From Photorhabdus luminescens subsp. luminescens (GTDB lineage Bacteria > Pseudomonadota > Gammaproteobacteria > Enterobacterales > Enterobacteriaceae): a DNA stretch of 64,000 nucleotides. Each line of letters starts with the position of its first letter. Position 1 is the stretch's first letter. Both the position numbers and the translations under genes were made by a program. The notes below the pieces were generated by a model. The model searched no databases. It was not told where the DNA came from and worked only from the letters and a program-made list of their open reading frames with translations. Positions 11,068-20,892 of the stretch are shown here, one piece after another. Location: contig NZ_JXSK01000003.1 in NCBI RefSeq assembly GCF_001083805.1, forward strand, positions 248,001 to 312,000, read 5' to 3'.

Positions 11068-12321
11068 TTACTTACGGATTAAATCATCTCCATAACCAAT
11101 CCATTTATACGTAGTCAGCGCATCTAATCCCATTGGACCACGGGAATGCAGTTTTTGCGTGCTAACGGCAACTTCCGCTCCCAAGCCAAACTGACCGCCA
11201 TCAGTAAAGCGAGTGCTAGCATTCACATAAACCGCGGCAGAATCAACCTGACGAACAAAATAGTCAGCATTGTATAAAGATTGAGTCAAAATAGCATCAG
11301 AATGAGACGTACCATATGTACGAATATGATCAATTGCCTGCCCCATATCACTGACAATTTCCACATTCATATCCAGAGATAACCACTCATCACGGTAATC
11401 TGCTTCTGTAACATCCACGACCTTAGCAGGCCCATCTTTCAAAAACGCCATTGCTGATTTACTCGCATGCAGAGTAACCCCCTGCGCTTCCATACTCTTG
11501 CTCAATACCGGCAGAAAATCAGCCGCAATCTTCTGATGTACCAGCAAAGTTTCCAAAGCATTACAGGCGCTTGGGCGTTGTACCTTAGCATTAGTGATTA
11601 CAGTTAATGCCTTATCAAAATCAGCACTTTCATCGACAAAGGTATGACAAACGCCAATTCCACCCGTAATAACTGGAATGGTCGATTGCTCACGGCACAA
11701 CTTATGCAACCCTGCGCCACCACGTGGAATCAACATATCCACATAGCGATCCATTTTCAGTAGCTGAATGACTAACTCACGGTCCGGTTTATCTATCGCC
11801 TGCACGGCTGCGGTAGGCAATCCACTCTGTTCAAGCGCCTGCTGAATGACTTTCACTGTCGCTTGATTGGTGTTATGAGTCTCTTTACCACCACGCAAAA
11901 TAACCGCATTACCGGTTTTCAAACACAGAGATGCAACATCGATAGTGACATTAGGGCGGGCTTCATAAATCACCCCGACCACACCTAGCGGTACACGGCG
12001 GCGCTCCAATTTCAAGCCACTGTCAAGCAAACTGCCATCAATGACTTCCCCTACCGGGTCAGATAAACGACATACCCGACGAACATCATGAGCTATCGCG
12101 GTCAAACGTTCCGGCGTCAATAACAGACGATCCAACAATGCTTCACTCATGCCCTGTTCACGGGCCTGAGCCATATCAAGCTGATTAGCTTCAAGAATGA
12201 TTGCACTTTCCTGCTCTAGCAAGTCTGCAATGCGGATTAATGCCTGATTTTTCTGTTTTGTACTTAGCTGTGCCAGTTGCCATGCAGCTTCCCTGGCAGC
12301 CTTTCCCATTTGTTCTAACAT
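11068..12321 (-). CDS. proA: Gamma-glutamyl phosphate reductase
   Basis: Reduces gamma-glutamyl phosphate to the semialdehyde with NADPH, second step of proline synthesis. The 417-residue product has the aldehyde-dehydrogenase fold with [34 protein letters not shown], the catalytic Cys segment [13 protein letters not shown] and [17 protein letters not shown]. Length equals E. coli ProA. It follows proB with 9 bp between them; in the enzymes the two proteins act as a complex that channels the labile phosphate. Confidence 0.98.
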   Translation of the reverse strand: MLEQMGKAAREAAWQLAQLSTKQKNQALIRIADLLEQESAIILEANQLDMAQAREQGMSEALLDRLLLTPERLTAIAHDVRRVCRLSDPVGEVIDGSLLDSGLKLERRRVPLGVVGVIYEARPNVTIDVASLCLKTGNAVILRGGKETHNTNQATVKVIQQALEQSGLPTAAVQAIDKPDRELVIQLLKMDRYVDMLIPRGGAGLHKLCREQSTIPVITGGIGVCHTFVDESADFDKALTVITNAKVQRPSACNALETLLVHQKIAADFLPVLSKSMEAQGVTLHASKSAMAFLKDGPAKVVDVTEADYRDEWLSLDMNVEIVSDMGQAIDHIRTYGTSHSDAILTQSLYNADYFVRQVDSAAVYVNASTRFTDGGQFGLGAEVAVSTQKLHSRGPMGLDALTTYKWIGYGDDLIRK

Positions 12322-12330
12322 TATGAATCC

Positions 12331-13437
12331 TTAACTCACGATCATGTCATCACGATGAACCGCAACAGCACCATATTCATAACCGAGAATTTGGCTTATC
12401 TGTTGTGAATGGCGGCCTGCAATTAAACGTAGAGCATCACTGTTATAACGGCAAACACCATGTGCCAAATCCTTACCAGACAGACTACGAATGCAGATAA
12501 CCTCTCCACGGGAGAAATCACCTTTAATATTTTTAATCCCTTTCGGTAATAAAGAGCTGCCTTTTTCGCAGATTGCTGTTTCAGCGCCATGATCTACAAT
12601 AATTTCACCCGCTGGAGGGGCGCCAAAAATCCAACGCTTACGATTTTCCATCGGGCTTTCCAACCCATGAAAGCGAGTACCTACCGGATTACCTTCAATG
12701 ACATCAGAGATAACATCAGGTTTATTACCCGCGGCAATAATGACATCAATACCAGCGCGACCTGCAATTCCCGCAGCTTGAAGTTTAGTTGCCATTCCTC
12801 CCGTCCCTAAACCCGAAATGCTATCACCGGCAACCATACGTAATTCATCGCTGATGTCATAAATTTCCGGGATAAGTTTTGCGTCTGGATTGTTACGCGG
12901 ATCAGCGGTATACAGCCCTTCAATATCCGTCAGCAATAATAGTTTATCTGCTCCACCCAGAATTGCTGCTAATGCAGATAAATTATCATTATCGCCAACT
13001 TTAATTTCCGCCGTCGCAACTGCATCATTCTCATTAATTACAGGCACAATACGATTATCGAGTAAAGCCTGTAAGGTATCTCTGGCATTTAAAAAACGTT
13101 CGCGATCTTCTAAATCCGCCCGAGTCAATAACATTTGCCCAACATGGATACCATAAATAGAAAAGAGCTGCTCCCACAACTGAATCAACCGGCTTTGACC
13201 GACCGCCGCCAGCAATTGCTTGGATGCAATTGTTGCAGGTAGATCCGGATAGCCCAAATGCTCCCTCCCTGCCGCAATAGCACCGGAAGTCACAATAATA
13301 ATGCGATGACCTTTTTCATGTTGCTGAGCGCATTGCCTTACCAGTTCTACAATATGAGCTCGATTCAGGCGACGAGAGCCGCCTGTAAGTACACTTGTCC
13401 CCAGTTTCACAACCAATGTTTGGCTGCTATTCATCAT
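12331..13437 (-). CDS. proB: Glutamate 5-kinase
   Basis: First, feedback-inhibited step of proline synthesis (glutamate to gamma-glutamyl phosphate). The 368-residue product carries [27 protein letters not shown], the INENDAVAT and [12 protein letters not shown] segments and a C-terminal PUA domain (about residues 280-368). It leads the proBA operon. The 193 bp upstream (13438-13630) contain no gene; crl and phoE, found near here in E. coli, are absent. Confidence 0.98.
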   Translation of the reverse strand: MMNSSQTLVVKLGTSVLTGGSRRLNRAHIVELVRQCAQQHEKGHRIIIVTSGAIAAGREHLGYPDLPATIASKQLLAAVGQSRLIQLWEQLFSIYGIHVGQMLLTRADLEDRERFLNARDTLQALLDNRIVPVINENDAVATAEIKVGDNDNLSALAAILGGADKLLLLTDIEGLYTADPRNNPDAKLIPEIYDISDELRMVAGDSISGLGTGGMATKLQAAGIAGRAGIDVIIAAGNKPDVISDVIEGNPVGTRFHGLESPMENRKRWIFGAPPAGEIIVDHGAETAICEKGSSLLPKGIKNIKGDFSRGEVICIRSLSGKDLAHGVCRYNSDALRLIAGRHSQQISQILGYEYGAVAVHRDDMIVS

Positions 13438-13630
13438 ATTTTTGCCATTAGATTTAAATTGAAAAAAACAGTGCTCAGTTTTAACAGGAGAGAAGCATTA
13501 TGCCAACAGACATAATGCTAAATCGAAAAAATAGGGTTTAGAACAAACTTATATTGTTCACTTCGCCCAAAAGCGCATGAAATCTTTATAAAATAAAGCA
13601 GTTAATAATCAACAAGTAACGGAAATTTCA

Positions 13631-14878
13631 TTAACAGACTTTATTTTTCAACCATTGACTAATCTCCCGTAACGCCTTATTGAAACTGTTATAAACAGGC
13701 GTTGTCGGAATAGCCAGTAATTTACTATCTACTGATGACATTGCTATCAGCTTAGATTCTTCTTTCGGGCTGAAAATATCATTCTGCCAATAACCCGCTA
13801 ACATAGGAACGGAACAACGCCGGCCTAACAAACCTTGTTTTTTAAGGGAGTAACAACCGAGTTCGAGGCGAAATGCATTTTCATCCACATTATAAATACC
13901 CAATCTGCTCGCAAACATATCAAGGTACATCGAAGGTGAATTTTGTTGGCGTTCAACACTATTGAGCCACTCATGAACGATAGCGCCAAGAGTTGCAACG
14001 CCCTTGATACGTTTAGATTCCAAATAGGCCAACCGGACAGCAACATTGGCGCCAAAGCGAAAGCCAAAGAGGCCAATCCTGGTGTGGTCGATCCAAGGAA
14101 TTTCATCCAGTTGATGGATTATTTGTTGATGGAGAATACAGGTATCCTGTGTCAGCCTCAAACGTGAAGAGTAACCAATCGAGGGCATATCCACAGTTAA
14201 CATCGCAAATCCAAGCGGCGCCAGATAATCACGGAATAGCCGATAATAATCGCTTTGCAAATTATCCAAACTGCCACAAACCAAAATCGTTGGAGAAGGT
14301 CTTTGCAATTGCTGAGGCAGATGAAGGAAACCGGTCACATAACCCCCTTCCTTGAGTTTGAACTCTATTTTCCTCAACTGATAGCCAGAGCAACGAGCCG
14401 CATTTTCATAAGCTTTATTGGCTAAAATAACGGCCTGCTGAGACAACTCATCCCCCTTAAGATGGGGATAACCGGCAATACTATACAAGTTAGCCGCTTT
14501 CAACCAGAAATCGCCGGCTTCTGGACTCTGCTCTGCCCGCAACGCTTTCTGTCGCCACAACATCGCCTGATGTGACCACTCAAAAACCCAGTTACCTTTA
14601 CGATACCCAATCACAGTATCCAGTAAATTATCATCACTACGCTGCGCGTTTGTCATGGCAATCCGGCACAACACTTCTTCTATCTCAAACGGATCAATTC
14701 CTCGCCAAATCCACATCAGCCGGTTAATCATGCGATACCAGCTACCATGACTGTTGCCATCCAACGTACTGTAATTACCCGCAATTAATCGGGGATGGCG
14801 GTGTTTTACCAGCGTGGAAGTTTCCTGATGTTTTTGCCTTGGCTTAAAAAGTGATTCTGAAAGGTTCTGGTTTGCCAT
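13631..14878 (-). CDS. frsA: FrsA family alpha/beta-hydrolase-like protein
   Basis: Fermentation-respiration switch protein; in E. coli it binds IIA(Glc) and affects the balance between respiration and fermentation. The 415-residue product begins MANQNLSESLFKPRQKHQET and has MINRLMWIWRGIDPFEIEEV, LTVDMPSIGYSS and IDHTRIGLFGFRFGANVAVRLAYLES, matching E. coli FrsA. At the nucleophile elbow the sequence is GFRFG, with Arg where an esterase would have Ser; E. coli FrsA has the same, so it is a family trait. It is 24 bp downstream of gpt and probably co-transcribed. Confidence 0.94.
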   Translation of the reverse strand: MANQNLSESLFKPRQKHQETSTLVKHRHPRLIAGNYSTLDGNSHGSWYRMINRLMWIWRGIDPFEIEEVLCRIAMTNAQRSDDNLLDTVIGYRKGNWVFEWSHQAMLWRQKALRAEQSPEAGDFWLKAANLYSIAGYPHLKGDELSQQAVILANKAYENAARCSGYQLRKIEFKLKEGGYVTGFLHLPQQLQRPSPTILVCGSLDNLQSDYYRLFRDYLAPLGFAMLTVDMPSIGYSSRLRLTQDTCILHQQIIHQLDEIPWIDHTRIGLFGFRFGANVAVRLAYLESKRIKGVATLGAIVHEWLNSVERQQNSPSMYLDMFASRLGIYNVDENAFRLELGCYSLKKQGLLGRRCSVPMLAGYWQNDIFSPKEESKLIAMSSVDSKLLAIPTTPVYNSFNKALREISQWLKNKVC

Positions 14879-14902
14879 AACAAATGCTGATTTTATTTAC
14901 CT

Positions 14903-15367
14903 TCACAATTTACCTTCACAAATTGGCGGAACGAATACGACACCCATATCCCAGGGTTGCTCGATCCAAGTATCTTGAGGAATATCAACAATATAATCAT
15001 CAACCAGAGGGCGACCTGCCGGTTTTGCAAAGATAGTCACAAAATGGGCTTTGGGATACATTTCACGGATGGCTTGAGCGGTTCCGCCAGTATCAACCAA
15101 ATCATCCACAACGATGAAACCTTCACCATCACCTTCTGCTTTTTTCAGAATTTGTAGTTCACGTTGATTGTTATGGTCATAGCTGGAAATACAAACTGTA
15201 TCGACATGACGAACACCCAATTCACGCGCTAAAAGCGCGCCAGGTACAAGACCACCGCGACTAACGGCAATGATGCCTTTCCACTGTTCGACAGGGAGTA
15301 AACGTTGCGCCAATTTACGGGCATGTATTTGCAACATATCCCAGGTTACGACATATTTTTCGCTCAT
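14903..15367 (-). CDS. gpt: Xanthine-guanine phosphoribosyltransferase
   Basis: Purine salvage enzyme that converts guanine, xanthine and, less well, hypoxanthine to their nucleotides with PRPP; peripheral membrane protein. The product [20 protein letters not shown]... has [27 protein letters not shown] and the PRPP-binding loop [15 protein letters not shown] chose the ATG at 15367 because it reproduces the E. coli N-terminus; the frame extends six codons further to a TTG at 15385 with no family support. Confidence 0.97.
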   Translation of the reverse strand: MSEKYVVTWDMLQIHARKLAQRLLPVEQWKGIIAVSRGGLVPGALLARELGVRHVDTVCISSYDHNNQRELQILKKAEGDGEGFIVVDDLVDTGGTAQAIREMYPKAHFVTIFAKPAGRPLVDDYIVDIPQDTWIEQPWDMGVVFVPPICEGKL

Positions 15368-15551
15368 AGAAATTGATCCCGACAACTTAAGAATACCTTA
15401 GAAAAGCATCTAGCAAAAAAAGTTGCGCGAATTATAGTGACTTAGGTCTGTAAAAACTAGCGGAAACAGGGAATCAATGAATCGTATTATTCTTAACAAA
15501 AGTAAAGTGGTATTCTGAGCCCAATAACATCATGGCGTTAAGCGCTCATCA

Positions 15552-15680
15552 TATATACCCTATGGATTTCAAGATGCATCGCGACGGCAAGAGAGCGAAT
15601 CCCCGGGAGCATAGATAACTATGTGACCGGGGTGAGTGAGCGCAGCCAACAAAGAGGCAACTTGAAAGATAACGGGTATA
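15552..15680. repeat. ERIC element 2, upstream of pepD
   Basis: A 129-bp imperfect palindrome bounded by TATATACCC and GGGTATA, homologous to the element at 6272-6400. It contains the ERIC core GAATCCCCGGGAGCATAGAT...GTGACCGGGGTGAGTGAGCG in two arms. It lies in the gpt-pepD gap and ends 36 bp before the pepD start, so it is transcribed with, or sits in the promoter region of, pepD. Confidence 0.92.
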
Positions 15681-15716
15681 GAAACTTAATTGAGATGCAG
15701 TCATAGGAGATTCGTC

Positions 15717-17177
15717 GTGTCAGAACTATCACAATTATCCCCTCAACCTCTATGGGACATCTTTGCCAAAATCTGCTCTATTCCTCACCCTTCTCATCAT
15801 GAAGAAGCGCTGGCGACTCACATTGTGCAATGGGCGCAAGAGAAAGGATTGCATGTTGAACGTGATCAGGTTGGCAATATTCTGATCAGAAAGCCAGCCA
15901 GTAAAGGCTTGGAAAATCGTAAAGCAGTTGTTCTGCAAGCACATCTTGATATGGTGCCGCAGAAAAACAACGATACGGTGCATGACTTCACCAAAGATCC
16001 TATCCGTCCTTATATTGATGGTGAATGGGTTACTGCCCAAGGTACAACACTGGGGGCCGATAATGGTATTGGCCTGGCGTCAGCGTTGGCTGTACTGGCT
16101 GATGACAATGTAAAACATGGCCCGCTAGAAGTTTTATTGACCATGACGGAAGAAACCGGCATGGATGGCGCTTTTGGCCTGCAACCGGGTTGGCTGCAAG
16201 CTGATATCTTAATCAATACCGATTCAGAAGAAGAAGGCGAAATCTACATGGGGTGTGCTGGCGGTATTGATTTCACCACCACTTTAGCACTGACTCGTGA
16301 AGCGGTTCCGGCTAACTACAAAACAGTAAAACTGACAATCAAAGGTCTAAAAGGCGGTCATTCCGGTTGTGATATTCATTTAGGACTGGGTAATGCCAAC
16401 AAACTACTGGCACGCTTCCTGGCTGCCCATACTCAGGAATTGGCGCTAAAACTACTCGACTTCCAAGGCGGTACACTGCGTAATGCTATTCCGCGCGAAG
16501 GTCATGTTATTGTTGCTATCCCTGCCGATAAAGCAGAACAACTTACCCAATTGAAAGACAAATACTTAGGCATACTGAAAAATGAATATGCCATCGTTGA
16601 GAAAAACCTGACTGTCTTGCTGGAAGAGGTTGAAACCAATATTCAGGCATTAACTGATGACTGCCAAAACCGTTTTATCTCTCTGCTAAACAGCGCACCT
16701 AATGGTGTTATCCGCATGAGTGACGTCATCAAAGGTGTAGTAGAAACCTCACTAAACGTGGGTGTTGTGGCAATGGAACAAGATAAAGTCAATATTATTT
16801 GCTTAATCCGTTCGCTTATCGACAGCGGCAAGTCCTATGTCATAGGTATGCTCTCTTCGCTGGCTAAACTATCAAAGGCTGAGATTTCCGCTAAAGGCGA
16901 CTATCCCGGCTGGCAGCCAGATGCAAATTCTCCAGTAATGCATTTGGTACAGGAAACTTATCAACAACTGTTCGATAAAACACCCAACATTATGGTGATC
17001 CACGCAGGATTGGAATGTGGCCTGTTTAAAAAACCTTATCCTGATATGGATATGGTATCTATCGGGCCAACTATCACCGGCGCTCACTCCCCTGACGAAC
17101 AAGTTCACATTAAGAGTGTTGGGCAATACTGGCAACTGCTGACCGCAGTCTTGAAAGCCATTCCTGAAAAGGCTTAA
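15717..17177 (+). CDS. pepD: Aminoacyl-histidine dipeptidase (peptidase D)
   Basis: Cytosolic dinuclear-zinc dipeptidase (M20 family) that cleaves dipeptides such as carnosine. The product begins (V)SELSQLSPQPLWDIFAKICSIPHPSHHEEA and has VVLQAHLDMVPQKN, GTTLGADNGIG, LTMTEETGMDGAFGL, NTDSEEEGEIYMGCAGG and GLECGLF, nearly identical in order to E. coli PepD. The start is the GTG at 15717, preceded by TAGGAGA, which gives the E. coli N-terminus; the longer frame from 15690 begins in the ERIC flank. Confidence 0.97.
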   Translation: MSELSQLSPQPLWDIFAKICSIPHPSHHEEALATHIVQWAQEKGLHVERDQVGNILIRKPASKGLENRKAVVLQAHLDMVPQKNNDTVHDFTKDPIRPYIDGEWVTAQGTTLGADNGIGLASALAVLADDNVKHGPLEVLLTMTEETGMDGAFGLQPGWLQADILINTDSEEEGEIYMGCAGGIDFTTTLALTREAVPANYKTVKLTIKGLKGGHSGCDIHLGLGNANKLLARFLAAHTQELALKLLDFQGGTLRNAIPREGHVIVAIPADKAEQLTQLKDKYLGILKNEYAIVEKNLTVLLEEVETNIQALTDDCQNRFISLLNSAPNGVIRMSDVIKGVVETSLNVGVVAMEQDKVNIICLIRSLIDSGKSYVIGMLSSLAKLSKAEISAKGDYPGWQPDANSPVMHLVQETYQQLFDKTPNIMVIHAGLECGLFKKPYPDMDMVSIGPTITGAHSPDEQVHIKSVGQYWQLLTAVLKAIPEKA

Positions 17178-17185
17178 TCAGTTCT

Positions 17186-17211
17186 CCCCTGCCTCGATGT
17201 GATGGCAGGGG
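17186..17211 (+). terminator. Hairpin after pepD
   Basis: Perfect 8-bp stem CCCCTGCC/GGCAGGGG starting 9 bp after the pepD stop, in the 52-bp gap between the convergent pepD and dinB genes. No clear T-run follows, so efficiency is uncertain. Confidence 0.6.
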
Positions 17212-17229
17212 AATTACCATTCAAGCAAG

Positions 17230-18285
17230 TTACCATTCAAGTAAGAGTTGCCGCTCAATTTCTGGGTCCTGCAAAGTCACGTGCAAACCAACCAAACGAA
17301 CGCCGCGCCCTTCCCGGCGAGATGTCCATGTTTTCTGGGCCAATTGCAGTAAATCCTGCTTATCCAATAGTGGATGAACATGCTCCTGAGTTGTTAATTG
17401 AAAATCATCAAATTTCAATTTAACCCCTTGATGGGCAATCCGCAGATCAGGTTTAACGTTACTCAATCGTTTTTCCAATTCCAGATATAAACTCTCTATC
17501 AGTTCAGTGCACTGTTCCCATTGATGAATATCTCTCGTAAGTGTCCGCTCCACACCAATTGATTTTCGCAGACGATCTGGATTCACCAATCGTTCATCAA
17601 CCCCGTGACAACGATTCCAAAGTACCTGACCAAATTTCCCCAACTGTTTTATCAAAACAATGACGTCATATTTTTGTACATCAGAACAGGTTTCCAGCCC
17701 CATATTAGTCAGCCGTTGCACCATGACTTTGCCAACCCCAGGAATTTTTCCCAAAGGCAAAATCTTAACAAAATCAGCCACTCGATCAGGCGGAATGACA
17801 TATTGCCCATTTGGTTTATTAATATCAGAAGCGATTTTTGCCAAAAATTTCACCGGTGCAATACCGGCTGATGCCGTCAATTGTAATTCATCAAAAATGG
17901 ATTTACGGATTTCCTGTGCGATAAGCGTGGCAGATCCATAACAATGATGGCTATCAGTAACATCCAGATAAGCTTCATCTAACGACAGAGGCTCTATCCA
18001 CTCAGTATAACGAGAAAATATCTGACGAATATGCTGGGAAACTTCCCTATACAGCGCCATACGCCCCGGAAGAACTTTAAGCTGAGGACAGAGTTTCAGC
18101 GCCATTGCAGTAGACATTGCACTACGCACCCCAAAACGACGGGCAGGATAATTAGCTGTACTAATAACGCCCCGCTTGTCTGCACTGCCGCCCACCGCAA
18201 TGGGAATATGACGAAGTGACGGATCATCACGCATTTCAATAGCTGCGTAGAAACAATCCATATCAATATGAATAATCTTGCGCAT
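17230..18285 (-). CDS. dinB: DNA polymerase IV (DinB)
   Basis: Y-family translesion polymerase, error-prone and SOS-induced. The 351-residue product starts MRKIIHIDMDCFYAAIEMRD with catalytic Asp8, has SLDEAYLDVTDS (Asp/Glu of the active site), the helix-hairpin-helix region (KIPGVGKVMVQRL) and the little-finger domain. It ends in IERQLLLEW, close to the C-terminal beta-clamp-binding QLVLGL-type motif of E. coli. A near-consensus LexA box lies about 25-42 bp upstream. Confidence 0.96.
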   Translation of the reverse strand: MRKIIHIDMDCFYAAIEMRDDPSLRHIPIAVGGSADKRGVISTANYPARRFGVRSAMSTAMALKLCPQLKVLPGRMALYREVSQHIRQIFSRYTEWIEPLSLDEAYLDVTDSHHCYGSATLIAQEIRKSIFDELQLTASAGIAPVKFLAKIASDINKPNGQYVIPPDRVADFVKILPLGKIPGVGKVMVQRLTNMGLETCSDVQKYDVIVLIKQLGKFGQVLWNRCHGVDERLVNPDRLRKSIGVERTLTRDIHQWEQCTELIESLYLELEKRLSNVKPDLRIAHQGVKLKFDDFQLTTQEHVHPLLDKQDLLQLAQKTWTSRREGRGVRLVGLHVTLQDPEIERQLLLEW

Positions 18286-18307
18286 TCTGCTTTAGCCTAT
18301 CAACAAT

Positions 18308-18327
18308 AACTGTATAAACATACATAA
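18308..18327. promoter_or_regulatory. LexA-type box upstream of dinB
   Basis: Core CTGT-ATAAACAT-ACAT at 18310-18325 differs from the consensus CTGT-N8-ACAG by one base. It sits 23-42 bp before the dinB start, consistent with SOS control of dinB. Confidence 0.65.
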
Positions 18328-18528
18328 AAATAGACTCAAGAGCAATCTAGTAACAACATCAAGAGTTACTGCTAAAAGACACTTCTCGCTCAGATTTGAA
18401 AATATCTGATCAACAAAATAATTAATTAATACCGTTATTAACTTTTTACTGCCCGATTCCTTGTGTTAAGTGACCTATCCTGTAAGTGCAACTTTTCTAT
18501 TTAACGATATTTCAGGATGCTTATAACA

Positions 18529-20856
18529 ATGAAAAATAGCGGGAAACCACAGAAAACCTCAGCTACAGCGACTACACAGCCAATTAATCGCACCCTTCAT
18601 TATGCTTTATCAAGCATAATTATGCTGAGTACTGGCCTGCCAGGTTATCTGGCCGCACAGGAAAATGGCGATCAAAAAGTGAGAGAAAAACCGGAAAAAT
18701 CAGAGAAAGTCATCACACTTTCTACACTTTCTGTTATTGGCGGATTGAATAACAGCGTCAGTGCGGGAAGCTCAGTATTGAAAAAAGAGGATATTGAACG
18801 TACCCAGGCAGATAATATTGCCGAGCTGCTCGATCAACTCCCTGGCGTTTCTATGTCAGGATCGCCTCGTCCAGGCGGCCAAACTTTGAATATCTGGGGA
18901 ATGGGCGATACCGAAGACGTTAAAGTCACCCTAGATGATGCACCAAAAGGTTTCGAGAAATATCGCCAAGGCTCTATCTTCATTGAGCCTGAATTAATTA
19001 AACGAGTCGATGTCGATAAAGGCCCACATAATCTACTGGATGGTAATGGCGGATTTGGCGGAACAGTTAAAGTTGTCACCAAAGATGCCGGTGATTTATT
19101 ACGGCCGGGAGAAGATTTTGGTGGATTGCTGAAATACAGTTATCACACTAATGATCGCCAAAATATTTATAGCAGCGCAGTCTATGGCCGGACAATAGAA
19201 GGTTTCGCTGACGGCCTGTTATATATGAGCAAACGAGATGGCGGCAATATTAAACGACCAGATGGCACCCGTTTTGCATTCTCTAAAAGTGATCAGGCAT
19301 CCTATTTATTGAAAACGAATTTTTACCTGAACGATGCTAATACATTGACACTTTCCGCTATGCGTTCTGATTCTGATGGCTGGCAACCGTGGGCAGCAAA
19401 ACGCGATAAAATAAATATACCTTCCGAATATGATGTTAATAAATATGGTTGGGAGGAAGCTTGGCGTCGTAAGCTGGTTTATCGTGATCAAACAGATCAA
19501 AACTACACCGCTAAATGGAACCTTGCACCGGAAGATAATCCATTACTTAATCTGACAGCAACTTATGCTTATTCCAAAACAGAGCAGCATGACAAACGCC
19601 CAAAGGATTTAATAAATTCATATTTTGCCTCTCTGGGAAATGAAAGCTGGATTAACTACGTGGATAATCTGGCGGATATAAATAATGAGAGTGTCTTTAA
19701 CACTGGGGCAGTAGAACATTCATTACTCGTTGGAGCTCGTTGGCATAAAAACCAACGCAACACCCTTATGAACGACAAAACCAAAAATAAGGAACCTGAT
19801 TATAATTATGGTTATTTCCAACCAAACTATATGCCATCAGGAGAACAAACAACCCACAGTTTTTATTTACAAGACGCAATGACTATTGGCAGCGTAACCG
19901 TAACACCGGGTATTCGTTATGACCATATCAAAAATACCGGTAAGAAAAATATTGCATCTATTTATAATAATCAATCTCCAGAAGTAGGCCACGATTACAG
20001 CCGTGTTACCTATACTGGCTGGTCTCCTCATTTAGGTGTCATATGGAAAGCAACACAAAATCTGTCACTATTTTCTGATTTCAGCCGTACATGGCGTGCT
20101 CCAGTGGTAGATGAACAATATGAATTACAACGAGCAGGTACAACCATTTCTGCCACCAGCCGTAATCTGGATGTAGAAAGAATAACCGGCTTAAGATTCG
20201 GTGCAATTCTGGATTTCAACAACTTGTTGACCGATCAGGATAATTTACAAATCCGAACAACGCTATTCCGTAACCGAGGAAAGAATGAAATATTTGTTCG
20301 TCATGGTAGTGTACTGTGCGAAGCACAAGCTAATGGCGCTCCTATATCAGCTTGTAAGAAACCGATATCCGTTTATGGTAATTTTCCTGGATATACCATC
20401 CAAGGGCTAGAAATCGAAACCTTCTATAATAGTAGCTACTTATTTGGCAAACTCTCTTTCTCGACAATGCGTGGGCAAAGAGACGCATCTCCAGTTAATC
20501 CGTGGTGGGGAAGTAAAACTTGGATTGCTGAAGTTCCACCAACTTCCGCTCACGCCATGTTAGGTGTAAAAATCCCTCAATGGCAAATGGCGATGGGATG
20601 GACTGGTGATTTTATCCGTAAACAAGACCGCTCACCCACAGATAGCGATCCAAGAGCAGGTTACTGGGCATTACCAAAAAGCAAAGGTTATGCACTACAC
20701 GGCTTATTCGCCAGTTGGCAACCCAATTTCTGGCAAGGTCTTGAAGCTCGTGTCACGGTAAATAACCTGTTTAATCATGATTATCGCCCATACCTCGGTG
20801 AATCGGTTTCCGGGATTGGACGTAATATTAAATTCAGTATCTCCCAGAAGTTCTGA
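18529..20856 (+). CDS. TonB-dependent outer-membrane receptor, haem/haemophore class
   Basis: Outer-membrane gated beta-barrel that imports an iron source, probably haem or a haem protein, using TonB energy. The product has an N-terminal export signal (ALSSIIMLSTGLPGYLAA), an N-terminal plug domain (SVLKKEDIERTQADNIAELLDQLPGVSMSGSPRPGGQTLNIWGMGD, GPHNLLDGNGGFGGTVKVVTKDA) and a C-terminal barrel with VNNLFNHDYRPY and final aromatic Phe (SISQKF). These features fit the haemoglobin/transferrin/lactoferrin receptor family. The ATG at 18529 with CAGGA upstream is preferred over 18517, which has no room for a ribosome site. No clear Fur box was found. The ligand is not determined by the sequence. 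Confidence 0.85.
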   Translation: MKNSGKPQKTSATATTQPINRTLHYALSSIIMLSTGLPGYLAAQENGDQKVREKPEKSEKVITLSTLSVIGGLNNSVSAGSSVLKKEDIERTQADNIAELLDQLPGVSMSGSPRPGGQTLNIWGMGDTEDVKVTLDDAPKGFEKYRQGSIFIEPELIKRVDVDKGPHNLLDGNGGFGGTVKVVTKDAGDLLRPGEDFGGLLKYSYHTNDRQNIYSSAVYGRTIEGFADGLLYMSKRDGGNIKRPDGTRFAFSKSDQASYLLKTNFYLNDANTLTLSAMRSDSDGWQPWAAKRDKINIPSEYDVNKYGWEEAWRRKLVYRDQTDQNYTAKWNLAPEDNPLLNLTATYAYSKTEQHDKRPKDLINSYFASLGNESWINYVDNLADINNESVFNTGAVEHSLLVGARWHKNQRNTLMNDKTKNKEPDYNYGYFQPNYMPSGEQTTHSFYLQDAMTIGSVTVTPGIRYDHIKNTGKKNIASIYNNQSPEVGHDYSRVTYTGWSPHLGVIWKATQNLSLFSDFSRTWRAPVVDEQYELQRAGTTISATSRNLDVERITGLRFGAILDFNNLLTDQDNLQIRTTLFRNRGKNEIFVRHGSVLCEAQANGAPISACKKPISVYGNFPGYTIQGLEIETFYNSSYLFGKLSFSTMRGQRDASPVNPWWGSKTWIAEVPPTSAHAMLGVKIPQWQMAMGWTGDFIRKQDRSPTDSDPRAGYWALPKSKGYALHGLFASWQPNFWQGLEARVTVNNLFNHDYRPYLGESVSGIGRNIKFSISQKF

Positions 20857-20869
20857 TTTCTCACCTGAT

Positions 20870-20892
20870 AGTTCCCTCGGCTTGAGGGAACT
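20870..20892 (+). terminator. Hairpin after the TonB receptor
   Basis: Perfect 9-bp stem AGTTCCCTC/GAGGGAACT with a 5-nt loop, 14 bp after the stop codon. No T-run follows, so it may be only an mRNA-stabilising stem. Confidence 0.55.

Noticed and set aside
15690-15716. Nine-codon upstream extension of pepD
   Set aside because: The extension starts in the ERIC flank; the GTG at 15717 has a good ribosome site and gives the E. coli N-terminus.
17215-17242. Direct repeat TTACCATTCAAG at the end of dinB
   Set aside because: Too short (12 bp, two copies) to be assigned to a repeat family and partly coding.
18286-18528. Fur box upstream of the TonB receptor
   Set aside because: AT-rich TTAATTAATA stretches are present but none matches the 19-bp Fur consensus well enough to report.
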